A program made the translations under genes and the position numbers. From DATMER01 sp963741305 (GTDB taxonomy: Bacteria; Acidobacteriota; Thermoanaerobaculia; Multivoradales; UBA5704), in contig CAVUHL010000003.1 in NCBI GenBank assembly GCA_963741305.1, positions 6,262,001 through 6,326,000 of the forward strand: a DNA stretch of 64,000 nucleotides, read 5' to 3'. Under the pieces are notes generated by a model. The model was not told the DNA's origin and ran no database searches. It was given only the letters and a program-made list of their open reading frames with translations. Positions 55,041 through 63,957 of this stretch are shown piece after piece. Every line of letters begins with the position of its first letter. The stretch's first letter is position 1.

Positions 55041-56162
55041 ATGCAGTACTTCGGTCAACCCGGCTACAAACACTCTGAGATTTCTGCCGTCGGCGTCCTC
55101 CTGGCCAACCTGGGGACGCCCGACGCGCCCGATACTCCCGCCCTGCGCCGTTACCTGCGCGAGTTCCTTCTCGACCCGCGGGTCATCGAGATGTCGCGGC
55201 CGCTCTGGTGGCTGATCCTCCACCTGTTCGTCCTGCCGTTTCGCCCCAAGAAGTCCGCCGAGCTGTACAAGAAGGTCTGGACGCCGGAAGGCTCTCCGCT
55301 CCTGGTCATCAGCCAACGGCAGGCCGCGGCGATCGAGAAGGCTCTGCACGAAGCCGGCGCGCCAGTCCACGTCGCCCTGGGGATGCGCTACGGCAATCCA
55401 TCCCTCCGGTCGGCATTGCGCGAGCTGGCGGAGAAGGGATGCCGGCGCATCCTGGTGCTGCCGCTCTATCCCCAGTACGCCGCGGTCACCAGCGGCTCCA
55501 CGTTCGACGGCGTCGCGGCCGAGCTCCGCGCCTGGCGCTGGGTGCCGGAGCTGCGGATCCTCCAGCACTACCACGACGAGCCCGGGTACATCCGTGCCCT
55601 CGCCACGACCATCCGCGAGGCCTGGGCCGACGGCTCGCAGGCCGACAAGCTCCTCTTCTCCTTTCATGGCATCCCCCAGCGCTACTTCGAGGCGGGCGAC
55701 CCCTACTTCTGCCATTGCCAGAAGACCGCGCGGCTCGTCGCCGAGGATCTCGGCTTGCCTCGCGACCGTTACGAAGTCTCCTTCCAGTCGCTCTTCGGCA
55801 AAGAGGAGTGGCTCAAGCCATACACCGACAAGACGATGCAGGCCATGGCGAGGGCCGGAGTGCGCAGCCTGGACGTGATCTGCCCCGGCTTTTCCGCCGA
55901 CTGCCTGGAAACGATCGAGGAGATTGACGAGCAGAACCGCGAGATCTTCCTCCACGCGGGCGGCGAACGCTACCGCTACATCCCGGCCCTCAACGACCGG
56001 CCCGACCACGTCCGTTTCCTCACCGGCCTGGTGATCCGCAACCTCCAGGGTTGGATGGGGAAGGACGCAGAGGCGGCGCAACGCAGTCCAGAGGAGTCCG
56101 ACCGGCTCGCCGAGGTCCGGAAAATGGCTGCCGTCGGTGCCGACGGCGGCTATGGAAGCTGA
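55041..56162 (+). CDS. hemH: Ferrochelatase
   Basis: 373 residues. Motifs are V-L-L-A-N-L-G-T-P, the catalytic His in L-L-F-S-F-H-G-I-P, and the Glu in D-C-L-E-T-I-E-E-I. The protein inserts Fe(II) into protoporphyrin IX (or coproporphyrin). The last 40 residues are an extension rich in charged residues. The gene begins 17 bp after the DUF4276 stop, but without coupling. Confidence 0.95.
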   Translation: MQYFGQPGYKHSEISAVGVLLANLGTPDAPDTPALRRYLREFLLDPRVIEMSRPLWWLILHLFVLPFRPKKSAELYKKVWTPEGSPLLVISQRQAAAIEKALHEAGAPVHVALGMRYGNPSLRSALRELAEKGCRRILVLPLYPQYAAVTSGSTFDGVAAELRAWRWVPELRILQHYHDEPGYIRALATTIREAWADGSQADKLLFSFHGIPQRYFEAGDPYFCHCQKTARLVAEDLGLPRDRYEVSFQSLFGKEEWLKPYTDKTMQAMARAGVRSLDVICPGFSADCLETIEEIDEQNREIFLHAGGERYRYIPALNDRPDHVRFLTGLVIRNLQGWMGKDAEAAQRSPEESDRLAEVRKMAAVGADGGYGS

Positions 56163-56201
56163 TAGATTTCGTTCTCCACAGATGTCGATAGGAGGAGCAA
56201 G

Positions 56202-57053
56202 ATGAAGAAGCTTTGTATCCTTACGGCCGTCGGACTGCTAACACTTGCAGCCGGCGCCTTCGCCCAGCAGCCGCAGTTCCAGGTTCCCCGCCTCAGCCCG
56301 AACGCCACGGTGACCCAGATGGTCGGGATCACCGAGATCTCGATCCACTACAGCAGTCCGGGGGTCAAGGATCGGAAAATTTGGGGCGAGCTCGTGCCGT
56401 ATGGCGAGATCTGGCGCACCGGCGCCAACGAGAACACCACGGTCCGCTTCAGCACTCCGGTCAAGATCGACGGAAAGGAGCTACCCGCCGGTCTCTATGG
56501 CCTGCAGGCGATCCCCACCCAAGACCAGTGGACCTTCATCTTCAGCAAGGATGCCGACCAGTGGGGGGCTTTCAACTACAAGCCTGAGAACGACGCCCTG
56601 CGCATCCAGGTCAAGCCGCAGCCGGCCGAGTTCCGGGAGCGCATGGCCTTCAGCATCGACGATACGACCGACACGTCCGCGAAAATCGCGCTGCACTGGG
56701 AGAAGCTGCGGGTTCCCTTCACCGTCGAAGTGGACACAACGAAGCTGACCGCGGATGCAGTGAAGAACACCATGCGCTGGCAGAACTTCGTCCAGGCGGC
56801 CAACTACTGCATCCAGGCCAACGCTTGCCTCGACGAGGCCGGCCGCTGGCTCGATGCTTCGATCGCCCTGGAGCCGGCCTTTTCTAATCAACGCGCCAAG
56901 GCCATGCTCCTGGCGAAGAAGAACGACTATAAGAGCGCGGTGACTTGGGGTGAAAAGGCTTTGGCGGCGGCCAAAGCCGCGACCCAGGCACCGCCGCCTC
57001 AGCAGGTTTCCGAGCTTGAGACCAGCTTGGCGGAATGGAAGAAGAAGGTTTAA
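56202..57053 (+). CDS. DUF2911 exported protein, copy 1
   Basis: 283 residues. The signal peptide ends at A-F-A-Q. A DUF2911 domain (residues 25-180) shows S-P-N-A-T-V-T-Q, I-H-Y-S-S-P-G-V-K, W-R-T-G-A-N-E-N-T-T and D-Q-W-G-A-F-N-Y. A TPR-like helical tail follows (A-C-L-D-E-A, S-N-Q-R-A-K-A-M-L-L-A-K). The ribosome site is AGGAGGAGC. A paralogue with a collagen-like insert is at 59598. Function unknown; the domain is frequent in Bacteroidota and Acidobacteriota. Confidence 0.88.
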   Translation: MKKLCILTAVGLLTLAAGAFAQQPQFQVPRLSPNATVTQMVGITEISIHYSSPGVKDRKIWGELVPYGEIWRTGANENTTVRFSTPVKIDGKELPAGLYGLQAIPTQDQWTFIFSKDADQWGAFNYKPENDALRIQVKPQPAEFRERMAFSIDDTTDTSAKIALHWEKLRVPFTVEVDTTKLTADAVKNTMRWQNFVQAANYCIQANACLDEAGRWLDASIALEPAFSNQRAKAMLLAKKNDYKSAVTWGEKALAAAKAATQAPPPQQVSELETSLAEWKKKV

Positions 57054-57055
57054 GT

Positions 57056-57480
57056 CAGACCCGCTCCCGGGAGTCGGCGAGCCGTCCCGGGAGCTCCACC
57101 ACCGCTCAAGGCAGGCCAGCGGTTCCAACCTCTGAAGCTCCTCCCGGCTATGCGAGCCGATGTAGACGCCGATGCCGGCGTTGCGCGCCATCTACAGATC
57201 GTAGGTGGCCTCGCCTCTCACGGCCTAAGGGCGTACGCCCAGTTCGTCCAGGATATCTAACAACATCTGTGGATGCGGCTTGGAGATCCCCTCGTCCACC
57301 GTGTGGCGTGGGGTGGAACACGCCCTGAAGGTCGGTCTGTTTGAGCCGCGGCTCTTGCCGGTGGCGACCGCCAGCAGATGGCCGTCCTCCGCTAGGCTCC
57401 AGGAGCGTCTCGCGCACCTCCTCGAAGAGGAAGCGAACGGGTCGAGTCACCGAGCGTCTGAAGCAGGGAGCGAGGCACGC
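57056..57480 (-). pseudogene. Decayed HAD-family phosphatase gene
   Basis: Minus-strand reading recovers segments of the intact HAD gene at 62220: L-L-A-V-A-T-G-K-S-R, then I-S-K-P-H-P-Q-M-L-L-D-I-L, and M-A-R-N-A-G-I-G-V-Y-I-G-S-H-S-R-E-E-L. They are in different frames and interrupted by at least two TAG codons. No intact start or D-W-D-G-T motif is left. It adjoins DUF2911 copy 1 tail to tail, as its intact counterpart lies near DUF2911 copy 2. The stretch 57480-57642 has no clear content. Confidence 0.8.
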
Positions 57481-57642
57481 TGAGGTCGACTTCGCCGCCG
57501 AGCGTCACGGCGTCGAGATCGCGCCCCCCGGAAGACATCGGCTATGGAAGGTGAGCGGCGGCGGCCTTGAGATCTCCTCGCGCAATTATCCTGCCGTAAA
57601 CTATGCATCCAACTCCTTTCAGATGGAGGAGCGAGACGCCCC

Positions 57643-59574
57643 ATGCCGGGTTTGCGTTTTCTCGATTTCGACCTGCTGTTTCAGCGAACGGCCAACGGGT
57701 ACCGGGCGCTGGTGCTCAACTCGCCGGCTGGTCAGGCCTCGGTCGAGTTCGCGCTTCCCTTCTCAGCTCTGGAGATTGAAAACTTTCTTCTTCGCATGGG
57801 TAGGCCACGCCAACCGGTGCGCCGCCTCGGGACATCCCAGATCGGAGCGGCGCGGGCGTTCGGCGGCCGCCTCTTCGAGGCTGCCTTCAATGGCGAGGTC
57901 CGGAGCTGTCTACGCGGCAGCCTCGATGAGGCCCAACGTCTAGATCAGGGGCTTCGTATCCGCCTTCGACTGGCCGACGCGCCCGAGCTAAACGACTTGC
58001 CTTGGGAATTCCTCTTCCACTCCGGGCTCGACCGTTTCCTCGCTCTTTCCGCTGAGACGCCGCTCGTCCGTTACCTTGATCTTCCCGAGAGAATCCGACC
58101 CTTGGCGGTCAAGCCACCTCTCGAGATGCTCGCAGTCATTTCGAGCCCCACAGACTGCGCCCCTCTCGATGTGGAGGCCGAATGGCGAAAGCTCCAGGAG
58201 TCATTGGCGGAACTGCAGGAGCGGGGCCTACTCGTCCTCAGCCGCCTGGAAAGCCCGACACTCTCCCATCTCCAGCGGTGGCTTCGGCGGAAGGCCTGTC
58301 ACATCTTCCACTTCATAGGCCACGGCGGGTTCAATTCCAACACCGATGACGGCCTGCTGCTGTTCACGGACGAGATGGGGCGCGGCCGGGAGTTGACCGG
58401 ACAGACGCTGGGCACCCTACTTCACGACCACCGCCCGTTGCGCCTCGCAGTACTCAACGCCTGCGAGGGGGCGCGCACCTCCCGAACCGACCCATTCGCC
58501 GGTGTGGCCCAGAGTCTCGTCCAGCAGGGAATCCCCGCCGTCGTCGCCATGCAGTTCGAGATCAGCGACAAGGCGGCGATTACTTTCGCCAGCGAACTGT
58601 TTTCCGCGGTGGTGGACGACTATCCCGTCGACGCTGCATTGGCAGAGGCCCGTAAGGCTCTCTTCTTCGCGGGCCACGAACTTGAATGGGGTACCCCGGT
58701 GCTCTACATGCGCTCGCCGGATGGTCGGATCTTTGACATTGAGTCTGCGGCGGTGCCGACGGCCATCATCAAGACCAAGGAAGAACCCATTGCAGCGAAA
58801 CAGGAGCTGATCGAGTCGCGACCCACGCCAGCGGAAGTCAAAGCCGCGCCCGCCGTACCACAGACGCCACTGACTGAGGCCGCCGTCAAAGAAGCGCCAC
58901 CGGTCGAGCCCGCACCAGCTGCCACCATCGTCACACTTAAGAATGAGCCCCTCGCGGCAAAAGCGGAGCCGGTCAAGGCGCGACCAGCACCAGCGGAAGT
59001 CAAATCCGCGCCCGCCACACCGAAGACACCACCGCTGGAGACAGCCGCAAATGCACAACCGGCTGTACTCAAAGTACCTTCAGGCGAAATGGCATCTACG
59101 GCTGTGCCGAATGCTGTGCCAGTCCAAACCAAAACTGCGCCCGCCGAGCCCAAGCCCGCCGAAGCCAGTACTGCGAAAGCAACGCCTCTCGCCGGGTCCC
59201 AGGAACAGGGCCGTCTCCGGCGGGCGTTGCGCATGCCCGCTTGGATCGGTTTGATCGTGCTCCTTGGGCTCTCTATCTTCGTTGCGATCCACCTGGCCTC
59301 AGGGAACGGCAAATCGAAGGACCAAGTTCCGGCACCTGTGCTCCCGCCGCAGGTGAACCAAGGCTCTGTCGTGGTGAGGGAAGCAGGCGTCTATTTGACG
59401 ACACGGGTTAGAGCGGGAGAGAAGATTACGGAAGCCACAGTGGAGATCATCGGTGGAAAGTCTCTTGAGCTGAATGAGCCTCGTACCCTGAACGATGTAG
59501 TCGGCTTCTGCGTCGCTACCGATCTGGAACTTGGTCGCAAGCTCTCTTGGAACAACCTCGCCAGTTGCCCATAA
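57643..59574 (+). CDS. CHAT-domain protein with TM helix and SAF-like domain
   Basis: 643 residues. Residues 1-150 form a beta-rich N-terminal unit. A CHAT (caspase-like) domain spans about 155-365 with catalytic His227 (F-I-G-H-G-G-F) and Cys274 (L-N-A-C-E-G-A). A Pro/Ala/Lys-rich linker (370-525) contains a duplicated block (R-P-T-P-A-E-V-K / R-P-A-P-A-E-V-K). One membrane helix (about 530-552) follows, then a SAF-like domain (T-T-R-V-R-A-G-E-K-I). The protease would be cytosolic and the SAF domain outside. Confidence 0.85.
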   Translation: MPGLRFLDFDLLFQRTANGYRALVLNSPAGQASVEFALPFSALEIENFLLRMGRPRQPVRRLGTSQIGAARAFGGRLFEAAFNGEVRSCLRGSLDEAQRLDQGLRIRLRLADAPELNDLPWEFLFHSGLDRFLALSAETPLVRYLDLPERIRPLAVKPPLEMLAVISSPTDCAPLDVEAEWRKLQESLAELQERGLLVLSRLESPTLSHLQRWLRRKACHIFHFIGHGGFNSNTDDGLLLFTDEMGRGRELTGQTLGTLLHDHRPLRLAVLNACEGARTSRTDPFAGVAQSLVQQGIPAVVAMQFEISDKAAITFASELFSAVVDDYPVDAALAEARKALFFAGHELEWGTPVLYMRSPDGRIFDIESAAVPTAIIKTKEEPIAAKQELIESRPTPAEVKAAPAVPQTPLTEAAVKEAPPVEPAPAATIVTLKNEPLAAKAEPVKARPAPAEVKSAPATPKTPPLETAANAQPAVLKVPSGEMASTAVPNAVPVQTKTAPAEPKPAEASTAKATPLAGSQEQGRLRRALRMPAWIGLIVLLGLSIFVAIHLASGNGKSKDQVPAPVLPPQVNQGSVVVREAGVYLTTRVRAGEKITEATVEIIGGKSLELNEPRTLNDVVGFCVATDLELGRKLSWNNLASCP

Positions 59575-59597
59575 GATTCCCTTCAAAGGAGAAGGAA

Positions 59598-60713
59598 ATG
59601 CGCATGTTTATGGCTGTCGCTTTGGTCGCCACTTTCTTCTTGATGTCGGCCGGAACCGCTCCGGCCGAGACTCTATCTGAGCAGGTGGCTCGCATCGAGA
59701 GAGAGATCGCCGCTTTAAAAGACCAGACCAAACCCGTTGCCACCTCTGGCCCAAGAGGCCCTAAAGGGGAAAAGGGTGACAAAGGAGAACGAGGTCCGCA
59801 GGGAGAACGTGGTGAAACCGGGCCACTTGGCCCGAAGGGCGACAAGGGAGATCCTGGAATCGCAGGATTCGTGCCGGCGGCCGCCCTGCCGGTCTTTCAG
59901 CTCGCCGCGGTAGCCTCGCCAGCTCAGCAGCAGCTCAACCTGCCCCGTCCCAGCCCCGCAGCGAGCGTCTCGCAGACGGTCGGGATCACCAACGTTGAGA
60001 TCCACTACAGCCGTCCGAGCATCAAGGGCCGGACCCTCTGGGGTGATTTGGTGCCCTACAACGAGGTCTGGCGGGCGGGCGCCAACGAAAACACGACCAT
60101 CACCTTCAGCACTCCGGTCAAGATCGGGGGCAAGGAACTCCCCGCCGGCACCTACGGCCTGCAGATGATCCCGACTCCGAACGACTGGACAGTCATCTTC
60201 AGCAAGGACGCCGACCAGTGGGGCGCCTTCAACTACAAACCGGAGAACGACGCGTTGCGCACCCAGGTCAAGCCGCGGACGGTGGCTGACAGCTTGGAGC
60301 GGATGCGCTTCACGTTCGAGGATGTGACCGACAACTCCGCCGCGGTGGTCCTGCGCTGGGAGAAGCTGGAGGTTCCCTTCACGGTCGAGATGGACACGCC
60401 GAAGCTAGTGGTGGACACCGTCAAGAGCGCCGTCCGCTGGCAAACTTCCTACCAGGCGGCCAACTACTGCATCCAGAACGGCACTTGCCTGGACGAGGCC
60501 TCGCGCTGGCTCGAGGCCTCAATCGCCCTGGAGCCGACCTTCTCGAACCAGCGCGCCAAGGCCATGCTCCTGGCGAAGCAGAACAAATTCAAGGACGCCG
60601 TGACCTGGGCCGAAAAGGCCCTGGCCGCCGGGAAGGCCGCAACCCAGGCTCCGCCTCTCCAGCAGGTAACGGAGCTGCAAACCAACCTTGCGGACTGGAA
60701 GAAGAAGGGCTAA
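59598..60713 (+). CDS. DUF2911 exported protein with collagen-like segment, copy 2
   Basis: 371 residues from ATG 59598 behind AAAGGAGAAGG. A signal peptide (ending A-P-A-E-T) precedes a short heptad coiled coil (L-S-E-Q-V-A-R-I-E-R-E-I) and 12 consecutive G-x-y triplets (G-P-R-G-P-K-G-E-K onward, residues about 55-90). The DUF2911 domain and TPR-like tail follow and match copy 1 closely. A trimeric, stalk-like secreted protein is implied. It overlaps no neighbour; its upstream gene is the CHAT protein 23 bp away. Confidence 0.88.
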   Translation: MRMFMAVALVATFFLMSAGTAPAETLSEQVARIEREIAALKDQTKPVATSGPRGPKGEKGDKGERGPQGERGETGPLGPKGDKGDPGIAGFVPAAALPVFQLAAVASPAQQQLNLPRPSPAASVSQTVGITNVEIHYSRPSIKGRTLWGDLVPYNEVWRAGANENTTITFSTPVKIGGKELPAGTYGLQMIPTPNDWTVIFSKDADQWGAFNYKPENDALRTQVKPRTVADSLERMRFTFEDVTDNSAAVVLRWEKLEVPFTVEMDTPKLVVDTVKSAVRWQTSYQAANYCIQNGTCLDEASRWLEASIALEPTFSNQRAKAMLLAKQNKFKDAVTWAEKALAAGKAATQAPPLQQVTELQTNLADWKKKG

Positions 60714-60724
60714 GGCCCCTTCCG

Positions 60725-60748
60725 GGGGCGCGCTGCCAATCGCGCCCC
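60725..60748 (+). terminator. Putative terminator hairpin
   Basis: GGGGCGCG (60725-60732), 8-nt loop, CGCGCCCC (60741-60748), located 12 bp after the DUF2911 stop. It has no T-run, so the terminator call is tentative. Confidence 0.5.
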
Positions 60749-60946
60749 GCCCTCCCTACTACAGGTCGTTCCTCCGAGTCCGTTTGTAAAGCTGGCACCT
60801 AAGCGCTATTGCTGCCTACCGGCGCGGAGACAAGGATGCTTGGTGGGTTCTCAGGCGTTTCTGTTTCGGCTATCCATAATGGGCCAGCTCGTCGTACCCA
60901 AAGAGATCCGCCAGCGGCACGGGCGATCGGCCGCCGCCGGGCAGAT

Positions 60947-61268
60947 TTAAGAGGCTTAGATCCAATTTAAGGGGCTTAGACCCGATCCGAGAAGCTTAAA
61001 TCGGATCTAAGAAGCTTCGGGCCGCCCTAAGTAGCTTCGCGCCGGATTTAAGAGGCTTGGATCCGATCTAAGAAGCTTAGGCCCGATTTAAGGGGCTTAG
61101 ATCCGATCCGAGAAGCTTAAATCGGATCTAAGAAGCTTGGGACCGTCCTAAGAAGCCTCGCGCCGGATTTAAGAGGCTTAAATCCAATCTAAGAGGCTTC
61201 GGCCAGATTTAAGGAGCTTGGGTCCGATCTACGAAACTTCGGGCCGATCCAAGGATCTTAAAGACTGC
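60947..61268. repeat. Palindromic 20-bp-period array A
   Basis: Sixteen units, core (C/T)TAAG-nnG-CTTAG or close, starting at 60947, 60967, 60987, 61007, 61027, 61048, 61068, 61088, 61108, 61128, 61148, 61169, 61189, 61209, 61229 and 61249. Steps are 20 except three of 21 or fewer variations. The best units extend to 9-bp arms (GGATCTAAG and CTTAGATCC). Units 2-6 recur as 8-12, a 6-unit (about 121-bp) higher-order repeat. The array fills most of the convergent gap between DUF2911 copy 2 and Uma2. Confidence 0.9.
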
Positions 61269-61297
61269 CGGGCACGCTGCCTATCGTCCCCCCGCCT

Positions 61298-62107
61298 TCA
61301 GCCCTTGAGCCGCTCGATCTCTGCGCGGAGCCGCTCCAACTCCTCTTCCGCCCGCGCTGCTCTTGCTTCGGCCGCCTTCATAACCTGCTCCTGCTCTATG
61401 GCGTTGAGCAGCCGGTCGCCTGTTCCCAAATCAAAGGCGTAGATCCTGCCGCCGTCCGGTGAGACTCCGAATGCGAGGCCGATCGTGTCCGAGGCGAAGC
61501 GCCCTTCCGCATCGGGCTGCATCGGCAGATAGCGTCGATCCGGCCCCATCCGGTAACCCTTGAGCTGGAACCGGTGGTCGTTGGCTCGGCGGGGCAAGTC
61601 TACGAGCAGGTACTCCTGGATCCCGGCCTTCTCGTAGACCTTCACCTTGTCCACCTCGTCGGTCCGGCGGATGCGCGCGTCAGACGGGGAGACGACCTCG
61701 ATCACGAAGCTGGGAGGGGCCTCGGACCTGAGATCGTAACTCTCGAAGTCGCGGTCCGGGGCCAACCCGCGGACGACCGAGATGTCGGGAGCGGGGCCGA
61801 GTCCCGGCCCGATCAGGTGCTTAAGGTCCGAGAAGACATAGGTACCTGGCTCGGAGCTCAGGTGACGGCTGATGAGCTCGTAGAGGGAAAAGATGACTCG
61901 AACGTGGGGGAAGCCTTGGACCATCTTGTCGCCGAGTTGGGGATCGAGGAACAGCTCCGGAGTCAGTGGGAACTCCAACAACTCCATGCGGCCATCGGCG
62001 CGTTCAACCCACCGCTGGAGAACGCTGACGCCGGAGGGCTCCTCATCCGGAACCTGGTGGCCGGTCCTGCTTCCCTCAGCGGGCAGTTTCCTCGCGGGCT
62101 CGCCCAT
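61298..62107 (-). CDS. Uma2-family endonuclease-like protein
   Basis: 269 residues from ATG 62107. PD-(D/E)xK-type motifs of the Uma2 family are visible: P-D-I-S-V-V, F-V-I-E-V-V-S-P-S and K-V-K-V-Y-E-K-A-G-I-Q-E-Y-L-L-V-D. The last 35 residues are an Ala/Glu/Arg coiled coil. Family members are abundant in cyanobacteria and soil bacteria and mostly of unknown role. The gene may have been inserted between DUF2911 and HAD in this copy of the duplication. Confidence 0.85.
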   Translation of the reverse strand: MGEPARKLPAEGSRTGHQVPDEEPSGVSVLQRWVERADGRMELLEFPLTPELFLDPQLGDKMVQGFPHVRVIFSLYELISRHLSSEPGTYVFSDLKHLIGPGLGPAPDISVVRGLAPDRDFESYDLRSEAPPSFVIEVVSPSDARIRRTDEVDKVKVYEKAGIQEYLLVDLPRRANDHRFQLKGYRMGPDRRYLPMQPDAEGRFASDTIGLAFGVSPDGGRIYAFDLGTGDRLLNAIEQEQVMKAAEARAARAEEELERLRAEIERLKG

Positions 62108-62219
62108 GGTCCCGAGTATACGGAGTCTCCCGAGTTCCGTCAAAGATACCGTGTTCCCGCGCCTTTGGGAAGAGGAGGGCACCACAAGGCGACACTGCGA
62201 CGGAGAATGGCCGGATTCT

Positions 62220-62894
62220 TCAGAATCGGATCGCGGGCTCCCGAGTGGCGGCCAGCCAGCCGGGGAGATCCACCACCCGCTCCAGGCAGGCGAGCGGCTC
62301 GAACGTCTGGAGATCCTCGCGGCAGTGCGAGCCGGTGCAGACGCCAATCCCTCCGGTCCCCGCGTTCCTCGCCATCTCCAGGTCGAAGGTCGTGTCTCCG
62401 ATCATCAGCGCCTCGGCTGGCGGTACTCCCAGATCGTTCAGGATGTCGAGGAGCATCTGCGGATGCGGCTTGGAGAAGGCCTCGTCGGCCGTTCTCGTCG
62501 AGTGAAAGAAACCGCCCAGGCCGGTCTTATCCAGCGAGAAGTTCAGCCCCCGACGGCTCTTTCCCGTGGCTACCGCCAGAAGATAACCTTCCTCCGCGAG
62601 ATCGCGGAGCATCGCCTCGACCCCGGTGAAGAGCACCGGCGTGTCGCGGAAGGTCAGGTACCAGTGCCGCCGGTACGACTCCATGATGGCCTCGAAGAGC
62701 GCGTCATCACAGCCGGGGACCAGGATCTCGGCCGTTTCCCGCAGGCCGAGCCCGATCGTGCCGCGGATCGTCTCCTTGGGCAGCTCTCCCAGCTCCAGCT
62801 CCCGGATCACCGCCTGGGTGCAAGCGGTGATCACCCCCACGGAGTCCATGAGGGTGCCGTCCCAGTCGAAGACGAGAAGACGGGGAGGGTTCAA
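62220..62894 (-). CDS. HAD-superfamily phosphatase (phosphoglycolate phosphatase-like)
   Basis: 224 residues from TTG 62894, which overlaps the upstream stop (TTGA). HAD motif I is V-F-D-W-D-G-T-L-M-D, motif II V-A-T-G-K-S, motif III K-P-H-P, and motif IV M-I-G-D-T-T-F-D. The cap type is Gph-like. It likely dephosphorylates a small metabolite or nucleotide. It forms an operon with the nucleotidyltransferase. A decayed relative is at 57056. Confidence 0.9.
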   Translation of the reverse strand: MNPPRLLVFDWDGTLMDSVGVITACTQAVIRELELGELPKETIRGTIGLGLRETAEILVPGCDDALFEAIMESYRRHWYLTFRDTPVLFTGVEAMLRDLAEEGYLLAVATGKSRRGLNFSLDKTGLGGFFHSTRTADEAFSKPHPQMLLDILNDLGVPPAEALMIGDTTFDLEMARNAGTGGIGVCTGSHCREDLQTFEPLACLERVVDLPGWLAATREPAIRF

Positions 62895-63952
62895 CTGACC
62901 AGCCCTCCCGGCCCGAAGGGGGTGAAGACCGCCTCGCCCACGACCGAGTCGTCGAGCCCCGGGGTGAAGCCGGCCCGTTGCGGCATGATGATCCGGCGCT
63001 CGACCCAGGTGCCTGGCGGGACCGCGGCGCCGAAGCCGAGGATCGACTCGCGTACCACGCTCCCCTTGCCCACCCGCGATCCGGGCAGCAGGACAGACCT
63101 CTCGACCACCGCGCCCTCGCCCACCTTCGAGCCCGCCTCGATCGCGGAGCGCCGGACCCTGGCGCCGGGCTCCACCACGGCCTCCGGCGAGATCCAGGCC
63201 TGCCGCCAGAGCCGCTCCGGCCAGCCGGCCCGCGCCCAGTCGACCACCCCTTCGAGGAAGCGCTGCGGTGTCCCGAGGTCGTGCCACGGCCGCGTGGTAA
63301 CCAACGACGTCAGCTTCCCCTCGGGCTCGGCCAGCAGCGGGATGTAGAGGCCGTGGACGATGTCCGACTTCCCCGGGCCGATCCGCTCCAGGAGCCGGGG
63401 CGAGATCACGTGGGCGCCGGCGAAGACATGACGCCGGACCACCTCTCCCTTCTCCGGATCGTTGGGACGGAACGACAGGATGCGGCCGTCGCGGTCGAGC
63501 CCCACGCCGCCGCCGAAGTCCGCGGGCGGAGCCTGCGCGGTGAACAGGAGCGCGGCCTGTGCGCTGTCAGCCTGAAAACGCCGGATCAGCTTCTTGAGCG
63601 GCCAGCGGCAGAGGCTGTCGCCATTGATCAGCAGGACCATGTCGGCCCCGGCGAGGAAATCCTTGAGCGGATGGAGCGCGCCGAGGGTACCCAGCAGCTC
63701 GGGCTCCTCGGAGTAGACGAGCGGCATGCCGGCGAAGCTGTCGCCGAAGCGCTGCCGGATCTGGTCCCCCCGGTGGTGGAGGTTGACCGCCGCGGCCTCA
63801 CAGCCGACCGCGGCGAGCTGCTGCAGGGTGTGCCCGAGGATGGGCAGCCCGGTGACGGGCAGCAGGGGCTTGGGGGTGACGTCCGTCAACGGCCGCAGCC
63901 GCGTGCCGAGCCCCGCCGCCAGAACCAGGGCCCTCAGACGACCGGTCTGCAT
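62891..63952 (-). CDS. Sugar-1-phosphate nucleotidyltransferase
   Basis: 353 residues. The N-terminal NTP-transferase motif is L-A-A-G-L-G-T-R-L-R-P-L-T, followed by P-K-P-L-L-P-V and I-N-G-D-S-L. The C-terminal 110 residues are a left-handed beta-helix of hexapeptide repeats (G-S-K-V-G-E-G-A-V-V, G-S-R-V-G-K-G-S-V-V). MurU- or ManC-like enzymes have the same plan. If the gene before it is an AmgK-type sugar kinase, a cell-wall recycling role is likely. Confidence 0.85.
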   Translation of the reverse strand: MQTGRLRALVLAAGLGTRLRPLTDVTPKPLLPVTGLPILGHTLQQLAAVGCEAAAVNLHHRGDQIRQRFGDSFAGMPLVYSEEPELLGTLGALHPLKDFLAGADMVLLINGDSLCRWPLKKLIRRFQADSAQAALLFTAQAPPADFGGGVGLDRDGRILSFRPNDPEKGEVVRRHVFAGAHVISPRLLERIGPGKSDIVHGLYIPLLAEPEGKLTSLVTTRPWHDLGTPQRFLEGVVDWARAGWPERLWRQAWISPEAVVEPGARVRRSAIEAGSKVGEGAVVERSVLLPGSRVGKGSVVRESILGFGAAVPPGTWVERRIIMPQRAGFTPGLDDSVVGEAVFTPFGPGGLVS

Positions 63953-63957
63953 GGGTG

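Noticed and set aside
60947..61268. CRISPR array
   Set aside because: Units are about 20 bp in total with a degenerate palindromic core and no constant repeat plus unique spacer pattern; no cas gene is in the window.
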